Below, one piece after another: positions 23,790 through 32,808 of a stretch of DNA of 64,000 nt. Position 1 is the first letter of the stretch, and each line of letters begins with the position of its first letter. Source of the DNA: Novosphingobium marinum. GTDB lineage: Bacteria > Pseudomonadota > Alphaproteobacteria > Sphingomonadales > Sphingomonadaceae. The notes under the pieces were generated by a model. It was not told where the DNA came from, searched no databases, and saw only the letters and a program-made list of their open reading frames with translations. The DNA lies in NCBI RefSeq assembly GCF_013408095.1, contig NZ_JACBZF010000003.1:348806-412805 (forward strand), read 5' to 3'. Both the position numbers and the translations under genes were made by a program.

Positions 23790-24167
23790 GGGTTTTCTCC
23801 TGATGGAATGAAGGCGCAGGTGAGGATCACGAGGCCCACAAGCCCAAAGGGCTCCCTCCACTCTCTTCAATGGCTGTGGCGACCATCTATACGACCGAGA
23901 TGGGGCGAGCAGGGATCGGCTGAGTTCCGTCCATGAGAGCAGTTGTTCTCAATGCGCGAACCCATTCGCAGGCCCGTCATCAGCGGGCACAGGCAGATCA
24001 GCCGCTCGGACTGGAGGAAGGACGTGATTAGGCTCCGGCGTACGCGATACGGGAGCTTATCGATTCATTCAGTCACACGGAGGGGAGGAGAGAAGGGGAA
24101 ACTTGAGCGCAATCGAAGGCAGCGCTCAGATTCATCCGGACCCTGACCTCTTCAGCGGAGCCTATGC
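23790..24167 (-). promoter_or_regulatory. parB leader and gene-free spacer
   Basis: No credible gene was found in this 378-base gap. Near parB, read on the minus strand, there is a purine tract GAGAGTGGAGGGAGC, an AGCCC-TTT-GGGCT hairpin and ATCAGGAG (complement of 23797-23804) 7 bases before the start. This matches the ardC leader arrangement. Nothing recognised between about 23870 and 24167. Confidence 0.4.
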
Positions 24168-24527
24168 CTATCCGCTGCTAAGCAAGCGCTCTTCGAGAAG
24201 CGTCCGAAAATCCCGACGCGCATCAGCGATTACGAACACGGTCACCTGACCGGGTGCTGGCTCGGGCTGATACCCGTAGATGATGCGGAACGGAAAGCGC
24301 GACAATTGCCGAAAGTCGGTAATCCCGAGAGCCTCAAGTTCCGGTGGAACCGGTCCTTTCTCAGGATTGTTCACAAGGGATTCGATAGACGCGACAATGT
24401 CATCCAGCAGTGCGTCCGCACCATCGTCGCCATCCGGCCCGCGCTGCGTCAGGCGGCGCTGCCAGATACCCGTGAGATCGCGCTCCGCACCGGAGGTGAT
24501 CTCGATCGCTACGGCGGCCGTCATCAT
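24168..24527 (-). CDS. RelE/ParE-family toxin
   Basis: This has 119 residues. It fits the RelE/ParE fold: a helical N-terminus (AERDLTGIWQRR), then the strand RFPFRIIYGYQPEPG and the C-terminal VFVIADARRDFRTLL. RelE enzymes cut mRNA on the ribosome and ParE proteins poison gyrase; which applies here cannot be told. The start codon follows directly on the antitoxin stop, the usual coupling of toxin to antitoxin. Confidence 0.85.
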   Translation of the reverse strand: MMTAAVAIEITSGAERDLTGIWQRRLTQRGPDGDDGADALLDDIVASIESLVNNPEKGPVPPELEALGITDFRQLSRFPFRIIYGYQPEPAPGQVTVFVIADARRDFRTLLEERLLSSG

Positions 24528-24797
24528 TCAGTTTGACTTACCCCGTACGCGATCCGCAAGGCCTGCCACCAGGCGGGTCCGACCGGCGGCAACATCGGCC
24601 TGTCCGAGCGCCAGAAGTTTTAGCAGAGCGAGCGTTTCCTGTGCGCGCTCGTAGCTGGCGACATCCTGCAGAACTGCCTTGGCTTCGCCATTCTGCGTGA
24701 TGACCATTGGCCCGGCGCCATCTCCAATCTCCCGGATAATTTCGGCGCTGTGGGCCTTCAGATAGCTGATCGGTTTGATGCGCTGGTCCAGCTTCAT
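24528..24797 (-). CDS. Phd/YefM-family antitoxin
   Basis: This has 89 residues. The N-terminal Phd/YefM DNA-binding region (IKPISYLKAHSAEIIREI, MVITQNGEAKAVLQDVASYE) is followed by a flexible C-terminal part that would bind the toxin. It is the first gene of the pair and probably represses the operon through the palindrome just upstream. Confidence 0.88.
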   Translation of the reverse strand: MKLDQRIKPISYLKAHSAEIIREIGDGAGPMVITQNGEAKAVLQDVASYERAQETLALLKLLALGQADVAAGRTRLVAGLADRVRGKSN

Positions 24798-24818
24798 AGA
24801 ACACCTTAGGACTGAATT

Positions 24819-24836
24819 TGGTCTCTATATAGACCA
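24819..24836. promoter_or_regulatory. Palindromic operator of the toxin-antitoxin pair
   Basis: TGGTCTCTATATAGACCA has perfect TGGTCT/AGACCA arms around CTATAT, 22 bases upstream of the antitoxin start. The central TATA-like stretch suggests it overlaps the promoter. Autorepression is the known habit of this family. Confidence 0.6.
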
Positions 24837-24856
24837 GTTTAGGGCAAATGAGAAGT

Positions 24857-27800
24857 TCAAGGCTCGATTGCGATGCTTTGGAGGATCTCGCTTGCTCTCG
24901 AGACCGAGGCAAATAGCCGCGTGCGGTAGCGGATGATCTCGGTGAAGCAGCCCTTGTTCTTGTACCAGTCGAGGCGATCCGGCGAGAATCCGGTCAGTTC
25001 AAGGCGCTGTTCGCCGCCGACCAGCGAGCGCTTCAAGGTGAGTGGATCGTGGCTCACAAGGCCCAGCGGTTTGCCGCTGGCGAGGACGAGGTCGCCGATC
25101 TGATCTGCCGATGGTCCGACAACGCCGGAGAGGCCAAAGGTTTCGGCGATTGCGGCGAGATCGATATCGAGCACTTCGCGGCCGATGATCGCTTGACCAT
25201 CTTCGGCAACGAGCCGGGTGACCCGAACATGATCGCCGGGCAGGCGCTTCCAGACCGGGAGCAACAGGCCGGTAGCAAGATGGACGCGCTCGGTCACCGG
25301 TGACATGGCCGCCTCTGCTTCCTCGGCCCGCCAGGCGCTCGTGAACGCGGTGACGCCAATTTCTTCCCAGTGGCTTTCACCGAGTGCCTCAAGCGTCCAG
25401 TTCGCGGACTTGAGCGGTCGAAGCAGGCGCCGGCGTTCGATCACGGCGCCGTCGTCAGCGATGAGGCGCCGGACAGGAACCGACAGGGCGACCTTGCCCG
25501 AGCGCGCATTGCGCATCGGGATCGCGTGCGGGCTGCCAATCTCGTGCATCCGCACCAGGCGCTGCAATCTTAGGGGCCGAAGGTGCCTCGTTACTTCGAG
25601 CGAGACAAGACGGGTCTCGGCACCGGTCACGGGGTCCGTGCGCAGGAGTTCGTCGGCGAGGACCGTGAAGTGATCGACCCTCACGGTTTCCAGTCCCTGG
25701 TCGAGCGTCCCGGCCTCGCGCGCGGCTTCGATCCGCGCTTCGACGAGGCCGAGATATTCATCGAAGATCGCGTTCTGGAGCGCGATCGGCAGCGCGAGGA
25801 TGCGGTTGAGCCAGCGCTGGATCGTGGGGAGATTGTCAGTCAGCCCGCCATCGGGGTTTTCGAGCCTAAGCCCGGTGCGCTCGACGAAGTTACCGAAGCT
25901 CGTGGCTTCGAGCTTGCCGTCATAGAGCAGCTGGAACCAGCGGCTGAGCGCATCGCGCGCATAGTCGCTTTCGAGATTGTCGGCCGGATCGAAAAGGTTT
26001 TGTCCGCCGGTCTGGCGCTGACCGCGCGTAAGCGCGCCCAAAGCGTCGAGCCTTCGCGCAATAGTCGAGATGAACCGGCGCTCGCCCTTCACATCTGTGG
26101 TGACCGGGCGGAACAGCGGGGCCGAGGCCTGGTTGGTGCGGTTGGTACGACCAAGACCTTGGATGGCGTTGTCGGCGCGCCATCCCGGCTCGAGCAGAAA
26201 ATGGACCCGGCGTTGCTGATTCCTGGCGCCGAGGTCGGCATGGTAGGAACGCCCCGTACCGCCGGCATCCGAGAAGACCAGGATGCGCTTGGTCCCTTCC
26301 ATGAAGCTTTGCGCTTCGGCGACATTCGCACTGGGGCTCCGGCGTTCGAGGCGCTGCTGACCATCGCGGCCCAGGACCAGCCTGCGGGTCCGGCCCGTAA
26401 CCTCGGCCACGGCTTCGGTTCCAAAGTACTCGATGATCGCATCGAGTGCTGTGGCGATCGGCGGCAGCGCACAGAGCTGTTCGATCAGCGCATCGCGCGC
26501 GGCCATGGCGCGCGGGCAGAAAACGGGATTGCCTTCCTCGTCGCTCATCGCCTCGGAGCGAAGATTTCCGTCCTCGTCGGCGAAGACCTGCATCAATCGC
26601 ACAGGGAAGCTCATCGCAAGATAGTCGATGACATATTCACGCGGGGACAGATCGATGTCGAGCGCTTCGCGTTCTTCCACGCTAAGGTCGGCAAGGCGCC
26701 GGTCGAGCATGGCCTCGGCGGTCGAGACGAGCTGCACGACAACCGAATGATCATCGCCAAGCGCCGCTTCCATCGCGGGGATCAGGCTCGGCAGTTTCAT
26801 CGAGAGCAGGAGCTGGGCAAAGAAGCGCTGCTTGGTGCCTTCGAAGATCGACAGCGCAGCAGCTTTGGCGTTGCGATTGAGCGTATCGCCGCTGTCCTCG
26901 TCGACCACGCGGGTTGCTTCGAGCGCGGCTTCTAGGTTGCGGTGAATGATCGCCCAGGCATCGGCATAGGCATCGTAGATCCGCACCTGTGCTTCGGTCA
27001 GGCTGTGTTCGAGGATCTCGTACTCTACCCAGGCGAAGGACAGCGCACGGGCGAGATAGAGGCCCTGAGCCTTTAGGTCGCGGGCGACAAGCTCCATCGC
27101 CGCGACGCCGCCAGCGCGGATCTCGGTCAAGAACGCCTCGTGGGTCGGGAAAGCGGTCTCGGGTCCCCAGAGGCCAAGCCGGGAAGTATAGCCCAGATTG
27201 GCGATATCCGAGGCGCCAGTGGCAGACGCGTAGAGCACCCGGGCGCGCGGGAGACGGTTCTGTAGCCTGAGGCCCGCCATCCCCTGTTCGGAGCCTTTGA
27301 CCTTGCCACGGGTTGATGAGCCCCCGAGCGCATTGGCCATGGCGTGGGCTTCGTCGAAAGCGATCACGCCGTCGAAATCCACGCCCGCCCAGGCAAGAAT
27401 CTGGTCGAGCCGCGTATCCTCGGCGCGGCCCGAGCGCAGCGTCGGATAGGTGACGAAGAGAATGCCTTCGGACATCGTAATGGATTGGCCGAGTTTCCAG
27501 CGTGAGAGCGGCTGGAGATCGAGTGGCAGCCCGCCAAGCGCTTCCCAGTCGCGGCGTGCATCTTCGAGCAGCGCCTCGTTCTTGGTGATCCAGATATGGC
27601 GACGCTCGCCTGCGAGCCAGCGGTCCATGATGACTGCGGCGATCTGTCGTCCCTTGCCCGCTCCGGTTCCGTCGCCAAGGAAGAAGCCTTGGCGGAATGC
27701 GTGCCCGTCTTCGGACAGTTCCAGCGCGGTGCCTTCCTGACTGATTTTGAACTGGCCCGGTAGGTCGCGCGCGAATGCCTGGGCAGCGTAGACCAGTGTC

Positions 27801-29110
27801 TCGCACTGAGCCTCGGATAAAAGGCCATCGGCCTGCCAGTTGGTGGGGAGACGTGGCCGCACTTCCGGCTGCGGAGCCGCGACCGAGCCCATCGCGACCG
27901 ATTCCACGAGCGGGGTGGGATGTACCAGCGCATCCTCGAACGCGATGCGGCTGGGCCGGTAGGGCAGGTAGATGCCTGTTTGTTCAGGCACCGGCGCAGG
28001 TTCGGCGAGGACCGAATAGGTCAGCTCGATCGCAGTTGCTGTGAGTGCAGGAGTCCCTGCAAATGGTGCTACCGGGCGGACTGGCGCGCGATACACTGAG
28101 GTCTTGCCAACGAGGCAGACTGGCTTCCCGATTGCCAGGCGATGGATGTTGGTGGAGGTCTCTACGCGTGGCGGAAGCGCGTTGAGCAGCTCGTGGAGCG
28201 CGATGAGATCGCAGGTATCTCCGGTGATCGCTGACGAGGGCGCAGTCGACACCTTGTCGATCACGATCAGGCGAACGGCAATCCCCGTCCCTGTCCGGCG
28301 AAACATCTGCTCCAAGCGGACATTGAGCAGGAGCGACGCTTCGTCCTGTGCTTTGGCGAACGTGGAAGCATCGAATCCTTCGGGCATGATCGCAACAATC
28401 CTCGCCCCAGCAGCAGCAGACCGGATTGCACTTCGAAGGTGGCGCTGTGCCGTCTCGCCGTCCATGCCTCGTTCCTGGCTCCGGGCGAACGGCGCGTTCA
28501 TCAGCACGACTGACGGAACAGGGCCGCGATGCAGGTCGGCGATCAGTTCCCCGTCATGCGCAGTGATTGTGGCCTTGGGGAAGATATGGCCCAGGCTGTC
28601 TCGTCTTGCCGGATCGATCTCATTGAGAAGCAGCGAGGCACTCTGAACGCTGCCCCAAAGAGCAAGCGCACCATTGCCTGCGGATGGTTCGAGGAGCGTG
28701 TCTTGCGCAGAGATAGCTGCGGCCTTCGCCGTCAGCCAGGCCAGCATCGGCGGGGTGGAGAACTGCTGGAGCTCGACCTGTGCTTCGCTGCGAACGTGCC
28801 GGGGCGGCAAGGCTGCTTCGAGCCAGTCGAACCGCGCTTCGGCTTCGTGCACGCTTGTCGTCAGATCGATGCGTGAAGACTCGCGAAGCCAGAGCAGTGC
28901 GCCGATCTCGGCCGCGTTGTTGTAGTCGTCGATAGTCCAGGCGCTTCCCCAGTCCAGGGCGCCGGTCTCTTCAGCGAAGAAGCCGGAAATGTCCGCACGG
29001 GTAAGATGACGTCCCGAAGCGAGAAGTTCGGCAACTCGGGTGCCGATGGCATAAGCCAGGGGCTCTGACGGCGACTGCTCGCCAGCTGGAAACAGGTCTG
29101 ATTGAAACAT
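24857..29110 (-). CDS. Methyltransferase/Strawberry-notch-type helicase fusion
   Basis: This has 1417 residues. N-terminal half: a class I DNA methyltransferase-like domain with PSAGNGALALW (about 150) and the catalytic-type NAPFARS (about 205). Central part: a superfamily-2 ATPase with GTGAGKGRQ (Walker A, about 480) and FDEAHAM (about 585). C-terminal part: the Strawberry-notch helicase C domain (SDAGGTGRSYHADLGARNQQ, RTNQASAPLF). These giants are carried by plasmids and ICEs. Roles in DNA entry or defence evasion are proposed but unproven. The ATG at 29110 is preceded by ATCAGGAG. Confidence 0.85.
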   Translation of the reverse strand: MFQSDLFPAGEQSPSEPLAYAIGTRVAELLASGRHLTRADISGFFAEETGALDWGSAWTIDDYNNAAEIGALLWLRESSRIDLTTSVHEAEARFDWLEAALPPRHVRSEAQVELQQFSTPPMLAWLTAKAAAISAQDTLLEPSAGNGALALWGSVQSASLLLNEIDPARRDSLGHIFPKATITAHDGELIADLHRGPVPSVVLMNAPFARSQERGMDGETAQRHLRSAIRSAAAGARIVAIMPEGFDASTFAKAQDEASLLLNVRLEQMFRRTGTGIAVRLIVIDKVSTAPSSAITGDTCDLIALHELLNALPPRVETSTNIHRLAIGKPVCLVGKTSVYRAPVRPVAPFAGTPALTATAIELTYSVLAEPAPVPEQTGIYLPYRPSRIAFEDALVHPTPLVESVAMGSVAAPQPEVRPRLPTNWQADGLLSEAQCETLVYAAQAFARDLPGQFKISQEGTALELSEDGHAFRQGFFLGDGTGAGKGRQIAAVIMDRWLAGERRHIWITKNEALLEDARRDWEALGGLPLDLQPLSRWKLGQSITMSEGILFVTYPTLRSGRAEDTRLDQILAWAGVDFDGVIAFDEAHAMANALGGSSTRGKVKGSEQGMAGLRLQNRLPRARVLYASATGASDIANLGYTSRLGLWGPETAFPTHEAFLTEIRAGGVAAMELVARDLKAQGLYLARALSFAWVEYEILEHSLTEAQVRIYDAYADAWAIIHRNLEAALEATRVVDEDSGDTLNRNAKAAALSIFEGTKQRFFAQLLLSMKLPSLIPAMEAALGDDHSVVVQLVSTAEAMLDRRLADLSVEEREALDIDLSPREYVIDYLAMSFPVRLMQVFADEDGNLRSEAMSDEEGNPVFCPRAMAARDALIEQLCALPPIATALDAIIEYFGTEAVAEVTGRTRRLVLGRDGQQRLERRSPSANVAEAQSFMEGTKRILVFSDAGGTGRSYHADLGARNQQRRVHFLLEPGWRADNAIQGLGRTNRTNQASAPLFRPVTTDVKGERRFISTIARRLDALGALTRGQRQTGGQNLFDPADNLESDYARDALSRWFQLLYDGKLEATSFGNFVERTGLRLENPDGGLTDNLPTIQRWLNRILALPIALQNAIFDEYLGLVEARIEAAREAGTLDQGLETVRVDHFTVLADELLRTDPVTGAETRLVSLEVTRHLRPLRLQRLVRMHEIGSPHAIPMRNARSGKVALSVPVRRLIADDGAVIERRRLLRPLKSANWTLEALGESHWEEIGVTAFTSAWRAEEAEAAMSPVTERVHLATGLLLPVWKRLPGDHVRVTRLVAEDGQAIIGREVLDIDLAAIAETFGLSGVVGPSADQIGDLVLASGKPLGLVSHDPLTLKRSLVGGEQRLELTGFSPDRLDWYKNKGCFTEIIRYRTRLFASVSRASEILQSIAIEP

Positions 29111-29188
29111 GGCAATTCGTGCTCCTGATGGGGGCATCGGGACACGCCCTCTGCCGGATCAGGAATTCGAGAAGCCCTCTCTCCTCTA
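29111..29188 (-). promoter_or_regulatory. Helicase-gene leader (shared island leader type)
   Basis: Read on the minus strand it has a purine tract GAGGAGAGAGGGC that starts at the stop of the primase-like gene, then ATCAGGAG (complement of 29122-29129) 11 bases before the start. It matches the ardC and parB leaders. Confidence 0.35.
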
Positions 29189-30091
29189 CCGCGCCGCTTT
29201 GCGGCGCAGCCATGCCGTGAGTTCATCGTTCCAGTCGGTGTCGTTTAAGGAAGGCTTGCGAACGTGGATTGACCGCCCATCGTGGGCATAAGCGGCCAGG
29301 CCACGGGACGCGGCTAGCTCGCCGCCAGCATCGTGATCGACGAAGAGATGAAGCTCGGTCACGCTCTCAGGCACGCTGACGAGGCCGAACCGCTCATTGC
29401 CCAGGGTCGCCCAGACGGGGATGCCGGTAAGAGCATAGGCCGACATCGCGCTTTCGATGCCCTCGGCGAGGCCGAGCTTGCCGGAAACCGGAGCGAAGAG
29501 GCGGACGGCAGCTTCACCGAGCGCGCCGAGCGCGCGCTTCGGTTTGTCGAATTCGGCCTTGGCATTGCCCGAAAGGAATGTGCGATGGATGGCGATCGGC
29601 CCCTCATCGAGACTGACCGCCGAGATCATGGCCGGCAAAAAGCGGGTGCGTCCCTTCGGGCCAAGCGGTGTTCGCGGATGAAAGCGGAGCGCTGACGATG
29701 CGGCGAGAATGCCTCGGCTCTCCAAGTAAGCCTTTGCCGGACTGGTAAGCAGCGGTTGCGCATCGCGCCAGATGCGCAAGGCAGCGGCCGAAGGCTTCGC
29801 TGCGTGACCAGTGTCCATCGTGGGCTCGATTGCACCTTCCGAAAACAAGGTTGACGCCGGTACGCCTTCACGCGCTAGCGCTGCGAGCACGGACTCCTGA
29901 TCGCATCCGGCAAAGCAATGGAGGAGAATGGCTCCTCGCCCGAGTGACACACCGAGTGACGGCGTACGGTCGTCATGCGCAGGGCAGCAGGCCATGCCCT
30001 TTGTGCCGGACCATTTGCCGCCCCGGTTTTCACAGATGCGGCGGGCGGCTTCTTCCAAAGAGCTTATCTTGGTGGAATATCGGTGGGACAT
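29186..30091 (-). CDS. CHC2-type zinc finger and Toprim protein (primase-like)
   Basis: This has 301 residues. The N-terminal CHC2-type zinc-binding region is visible as CCPAHDDRTPSLGV followed by LHCFAGC. The Toprim domain lies about 190-290, with GLAEGIESAMSAYALTG (catalytic Glu) and LHLFVDHDAGG (Asp-x-Asp). These are features of plasmid or phage primases. AAAGG lies upstream of the ATG at 30091. It is directly upstream of the helicase gene, so the two probably act together in element replication or transfer. Confidence 0.85.
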   Translation of the reverse strand: MSHRYSTKISSLEEAARRICENRGGKWSGTKGMACCPAHDDRTPSLGVSLGRGAILLHCFAGCDQESVLAALAREGVPASTLFSEGAIEPTMDTGHAAKPSAAALRIWRDAQPLLTSPAKAYLESRGILAASSALRFHPRTPLGPKGRTRFLPAMISAVSLDEGPIAIHRTFLSGNAKAEFDKPKRALGALGEAAVRLFAPVSGKLGLAEGIESAMSAYALTGIPVWATLGNERFGLVSVPESVTELHLFVDHDAGGELAASRGLAAYAHDGRSIHVRKPSLNDTDWNDELTAWLRRKAAR

Positions 30092-30306
30092 GGCACATCG
30101 CGATCCTTTCGGCTCGCTCACAAAGGCCCTCCTCCCCTCCAGCCCTTCTGTGTTGTAAGAACAGGTCGGAGGGGATTCACGTCTGCACTGCGAGCCCGTC
30201 GATTTGAGCGTCACATCGACATCGCCGCTCACCCGCGAGGTCTACCGATTATTCGTAGTGACTTCTCACTAGCGCCATTGATCCTTATTGCTGCCCCACG
30301 ACCTGG

Positions 30307-30561
30307 TCAGTTTAGATCATGCGACACGTTACCTAATCGAAAATTCCGGTCCGATCTTTCCTTTTGCAAATCGCGTCGTGCCTTCGGAAGGTAGTCCCGC
30401 CAAGTCCGTCGATGAGTGATATGGCTGATTTTGCCGGGCTTGCTCATTCCCGCCATCGCGGCAACCGCCATTCTGCCATGGCCGGTTTGATCATTTTCAC
30501 GAGCGAATAATGTCTTCGCGCGTTCGATTTCCTCGTCTGAATAATGCATTCGATGCTCCAT
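30307..30561 (-). CDS. Small basic protein, unknown
   Basis: This has 84 residues, starting MEHRMHYSDEEIERAK. It is soluble and basic, with an AVAAMAGMSKPGKISHI segment that could be a helix-turn-helix, and a basic C-terminus. No strong ribosome-binding site is visible. The frame remains open to 30732. It may be a remnant; the call is weak. Confidence 0.35.
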   Translation of the reverse strand: MEHRMHYSDEEIERAKTLFARENDQTGHGRMAVAAMAGMSKPGKISHITHRRTWRDYLPKARRDLQKERSDRNFRLGNVSHDLN

Positions 30562-30936
30562 CGGGTTGGACCTGCGAGAGCGTTCGAACGAAATTCGGCG
30601 AACCCTCTGCAGGGTCCGCCGGTTAACCTCCAACTGGAGGACGGGACCTCGGAATTCTTCCGAGGCTGTCGGCTTGTGCCGACATGCGTGACGTTTGCGA
30701 TATAGTCGCTGAGACAATTCGCGCAACTGCACAGCGACTTTTGAAGTACGATGGTCAAGCCGCGGCCTAGCGACCGCTCACTAGCGCCTCTCCACTCAGT
30801 CATGGTCATTGTAAGCCTCGTGCAGGAGGCGGTGAAGCATCTTCCTTCGGTAAATCTGCTTCAAGCGAAAGAGCACAAAAACATGACATATCATTTCTAT
30901 TTGCGGAATTTAGCATGATATGTCATATATCGGGCC
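30562..30936. other. Gene-free AT-richer spacer with hipBA control region
   Basis: No credible gene was seen in this 375-base stretch. Base composition is AT-richer than the flanks. It contains short hairpins (ACCCT-CTGC-AGGGT and CCTCC-AACT-GGAGG near 30602-30640) and, at its right end, the hipBA operator pair. Confidence 0.4.
30883..30926. promoter_or_regulatory. Paired operator of hipBA
   Basis: ATGACATATCAT (30883-30894) and its exact reverse complement ATGATATGTCAT (30915-30926) are centred 32 bases apart, about three DNA turns. Each is itself nearly palindromic (ATGA...TCAT). The second copy ends 10 bases before the hipB start, leaving no room for a normal ribosome-binding site, so the message may be leaderless. 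Confidence 0.65.
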
Positions 30937-31278
30937 ATGCCCCGTTCGTCTCGAGCTGCTAGCGGACTACCGCCCCAGAGCCAACGTGCGATTACACGGC
31001 TAGGTAAGGATATCGCCCTTGCTCGCCGCCGGAGAAAACTTCCTCAGCGTTTAATGGCCGAGCGCATGATCGTCTCGGTTCAAACGCTGCAACGCCTCGA
31101 AGCGGGAGATCCTACCGTGGGCCTCGCGGTTCTGGCGAGCGCCCTGCATGTCCTGGGGATGACACAGCGCCTTGCCGAGCTGGTAACCCCAGACAGTGAC
31201 CGGGCTGGCATCAGCGAGGATTTGTCCCGCCTGCCCCAGAAGACCCACGCTGTCAGCGACGATGATCTGGATTTCTAG
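30937..31278 (+). CDS. hipB: HipB-like XRE-family antitoxin/repressor
   Basis: This has 113 residues. The helix-turn-helix spans about residues 22-75 (LAEERMIVS-type region reads LMAERMIVSVQTLQRLEAG). It neutralises HipA and represses the operon in known systems. It is followed 6 bases later by hipA. Confidence 0.85.
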   Translation: MPRSSRAASGLPPQSQRAITRLGKDIALARRRRKLPQRLMAERMIVSVQTLQRLEAGDPTVGLAVLASALHVLGMTQRLAELVTPDSDRAGISEDLSRLPQKTHAVSDDDLDF

Positions 31279-31284
31279 CAAGCC

Positions 31285-32535
31285 GTGACGACCATCCGCA
31301 CCTATGTCTTCGTGCATCTTGAGGAGGGGCCTGTTCCGGCAGGCCTTCTCACGATGACCGACGAACCGCGCAACCAGTTTGCTACCTTCGCTTACGGGCG
31401 GCGTTATCTGGAACGCGCTGACCGTATTGCGGTCGATCCTGTAGCTCTGCCGTTGCACGAAGCTGGAACTTCTCGAACATTCAGGACGGAAGAAGGCTTT
31501 GCCGTGTTCGGTGGCATTCGGGATGCTGCTCCTGACGGCTGGGGCCAATACCTAATGTACAAGGCGATGGGCGATCGCTTGCCGAGCGAAATCGATCTCA
31601 TTCTGGCCTCGGGCGAACATCGCGTGGGTGCGCTCGCCTTTGGGCCGACGTCCGCCCAGCCTGAGAGAATTACGCCATGGGGGGACGGCCCTGCTCCGGG
31701 CGAAGAGTTCACGCTCGCAGAGCTAGCAGAAGCCGCCGAACGAGCGCAGCATGTCGACGAACTCGACGAGAACTTGAGGGCGTTGCTGGCCGCCGGGTCA
31801 TCTCTGGGCGGCGCCCGGCCGAAGGCAGCTACAAAAATCGGCGAGCAGCCCTGGATCGCGAAATTCCAGAAGCGGGGGGATAGCTTTCCCGAATGCAGGG
31901 TCGAACTAGCGACAATGCGGCTTGCCGGCGAATGTGGTCTCGACGTTCCGCCACTCGACTTCCGCTGCGTCCTTGATCGCGACATCTATCTGATCGAACG
32001 GTTCGACCGGATTCCTCACGGGAACTGGCTGGAGCGTAGGCCCTTCGCTTCGGGGCTCACAATGCTCGGGGCGCATGAGAGCGAGGTCAGCAGCTTCAGC
32101 TATGCCGATCTCGCAGGAGCGATCCGGCAATTCGGAACCGAAGTACGTCAGGATCTGCACGAGCTATTTCGTCGTATGCTGCTCAATATCCTCGTCACGA
32201 ATGATGATGATCACCTGCGTAATCATGGCTTCCTGTTCGATGGTGAGGGTTGGCGGCTATCGCCGCTTTACGATGTAGTGCCAAAGCCGCAGCTGGGACT
32301 GGAGCGACGGCTCGTCCTCGGTGTGGGGCCGGAAGGCCGCAATGCAACGATCGAGAATGCTCTCGCCGGTGCCGCGGTCTTCGACCTCGGCCATGAGGAC
32401 GCGACAGCAATCGCCGAAGACATGAGTAGGATCGTAGCGACACGGTGGGAACACCTATTCACAGAAGCAGGGATAAGCGCGGCTGATCGCAAGCGTTTCG
32501 CCACCTGCTTCCGATTGGCAGCACCTGCGTCATGA
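31285..32535 (+). CDS. hipA: HipA-family serine/threonine kinase toxin
   Basis: This has 416 residues with a GTG start. HipA motifs are complete: GSSLGGARPKA (ATP-binding/activation loop region), LIERFDR, NILVTNDDDHLRNHGFL (catalytic loop) and LSPLYDVVP (metal-binding Asp). Known HipA kinases phosphorylate aminoacyl-tRNA synthetases and stop growth; the target here is not known. The full motif set suggests an active toxin. Confidence 0.9.
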   Translation: MTTIRTYVFVHLEEGPVPAGLLTMTDEPRNQFATFAYGRRYLERADRIAVDPVALPLHEAGTSRTFRTEEGFAVFGGIRDAAPDGWGQYLMYKAMGDRLPSEIDLILASGEHRVGALAFGPTSAQPERITPWGDGPAPGEEFTLAELAEAAERAQHVDELDENLRALLAAGSSLGGARPKAATKIGEQPWIAKFQKRGDSFPECRVELATMRLAGECGLDVPPLDFRCVLDRDIYLIERFDRIPHGNWLERRPFASGLTMLGAHESEVSSFSYADLAGAIRQFGTEVRQDLHELFRRMLLNILVTNDDDHLRNHGFLFDGEGWRLSPLYDVVPKPQLGLERRLVLGVGPEGRNATIENALAGAAVFDLGHEDATAIAEDMSRIVATRWEHLFTEAGISAADRKRFATCFRLAAPAS

Positions 32536-32698
32536 TCACAAACGCAGAAATCCGTTCATGGGGGCGCGCGCTTACCAAATTCGGCACGGTGATTACCCGG
32601 TGATTGCTAGCCGAGAAAATGGGGATCAAAAAATGCTAGTTAGTGATTATATATCAGTGTGTTATGATAGTATAGCCACTAAGGTCTGGTATTTCAGG

Positions 32699-32712
32699 TA
32701 CCGGCGCCGGTA
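32699..32712. repeat. Perfect 14-bp palindrome upstream of tauE
   Basis: TACCGGCGCCGGTA lies 97 bases upstream of the TauE-like gene at the junction between the AT-rich spacer and core DNA. It could be an operator or mark the island edge. Confidence 0.35.
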
Positions 32713-32808
32713 GGAATTTCCTCTTCTACGCAGCGTTCGATTTCTTTGTCGATTTCAGGCGCGTTTCATCCGAATTGAGAGTCCTCGAAACCTTGGAGGG
32801 CGCGGCCT

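Noticed and set aside
23943..24146. 67-codon plus-strand frame between parB and relE
   Set aside because: Arg/Ser-rich with no ribosome-binding site; treated as non-coding spacer.
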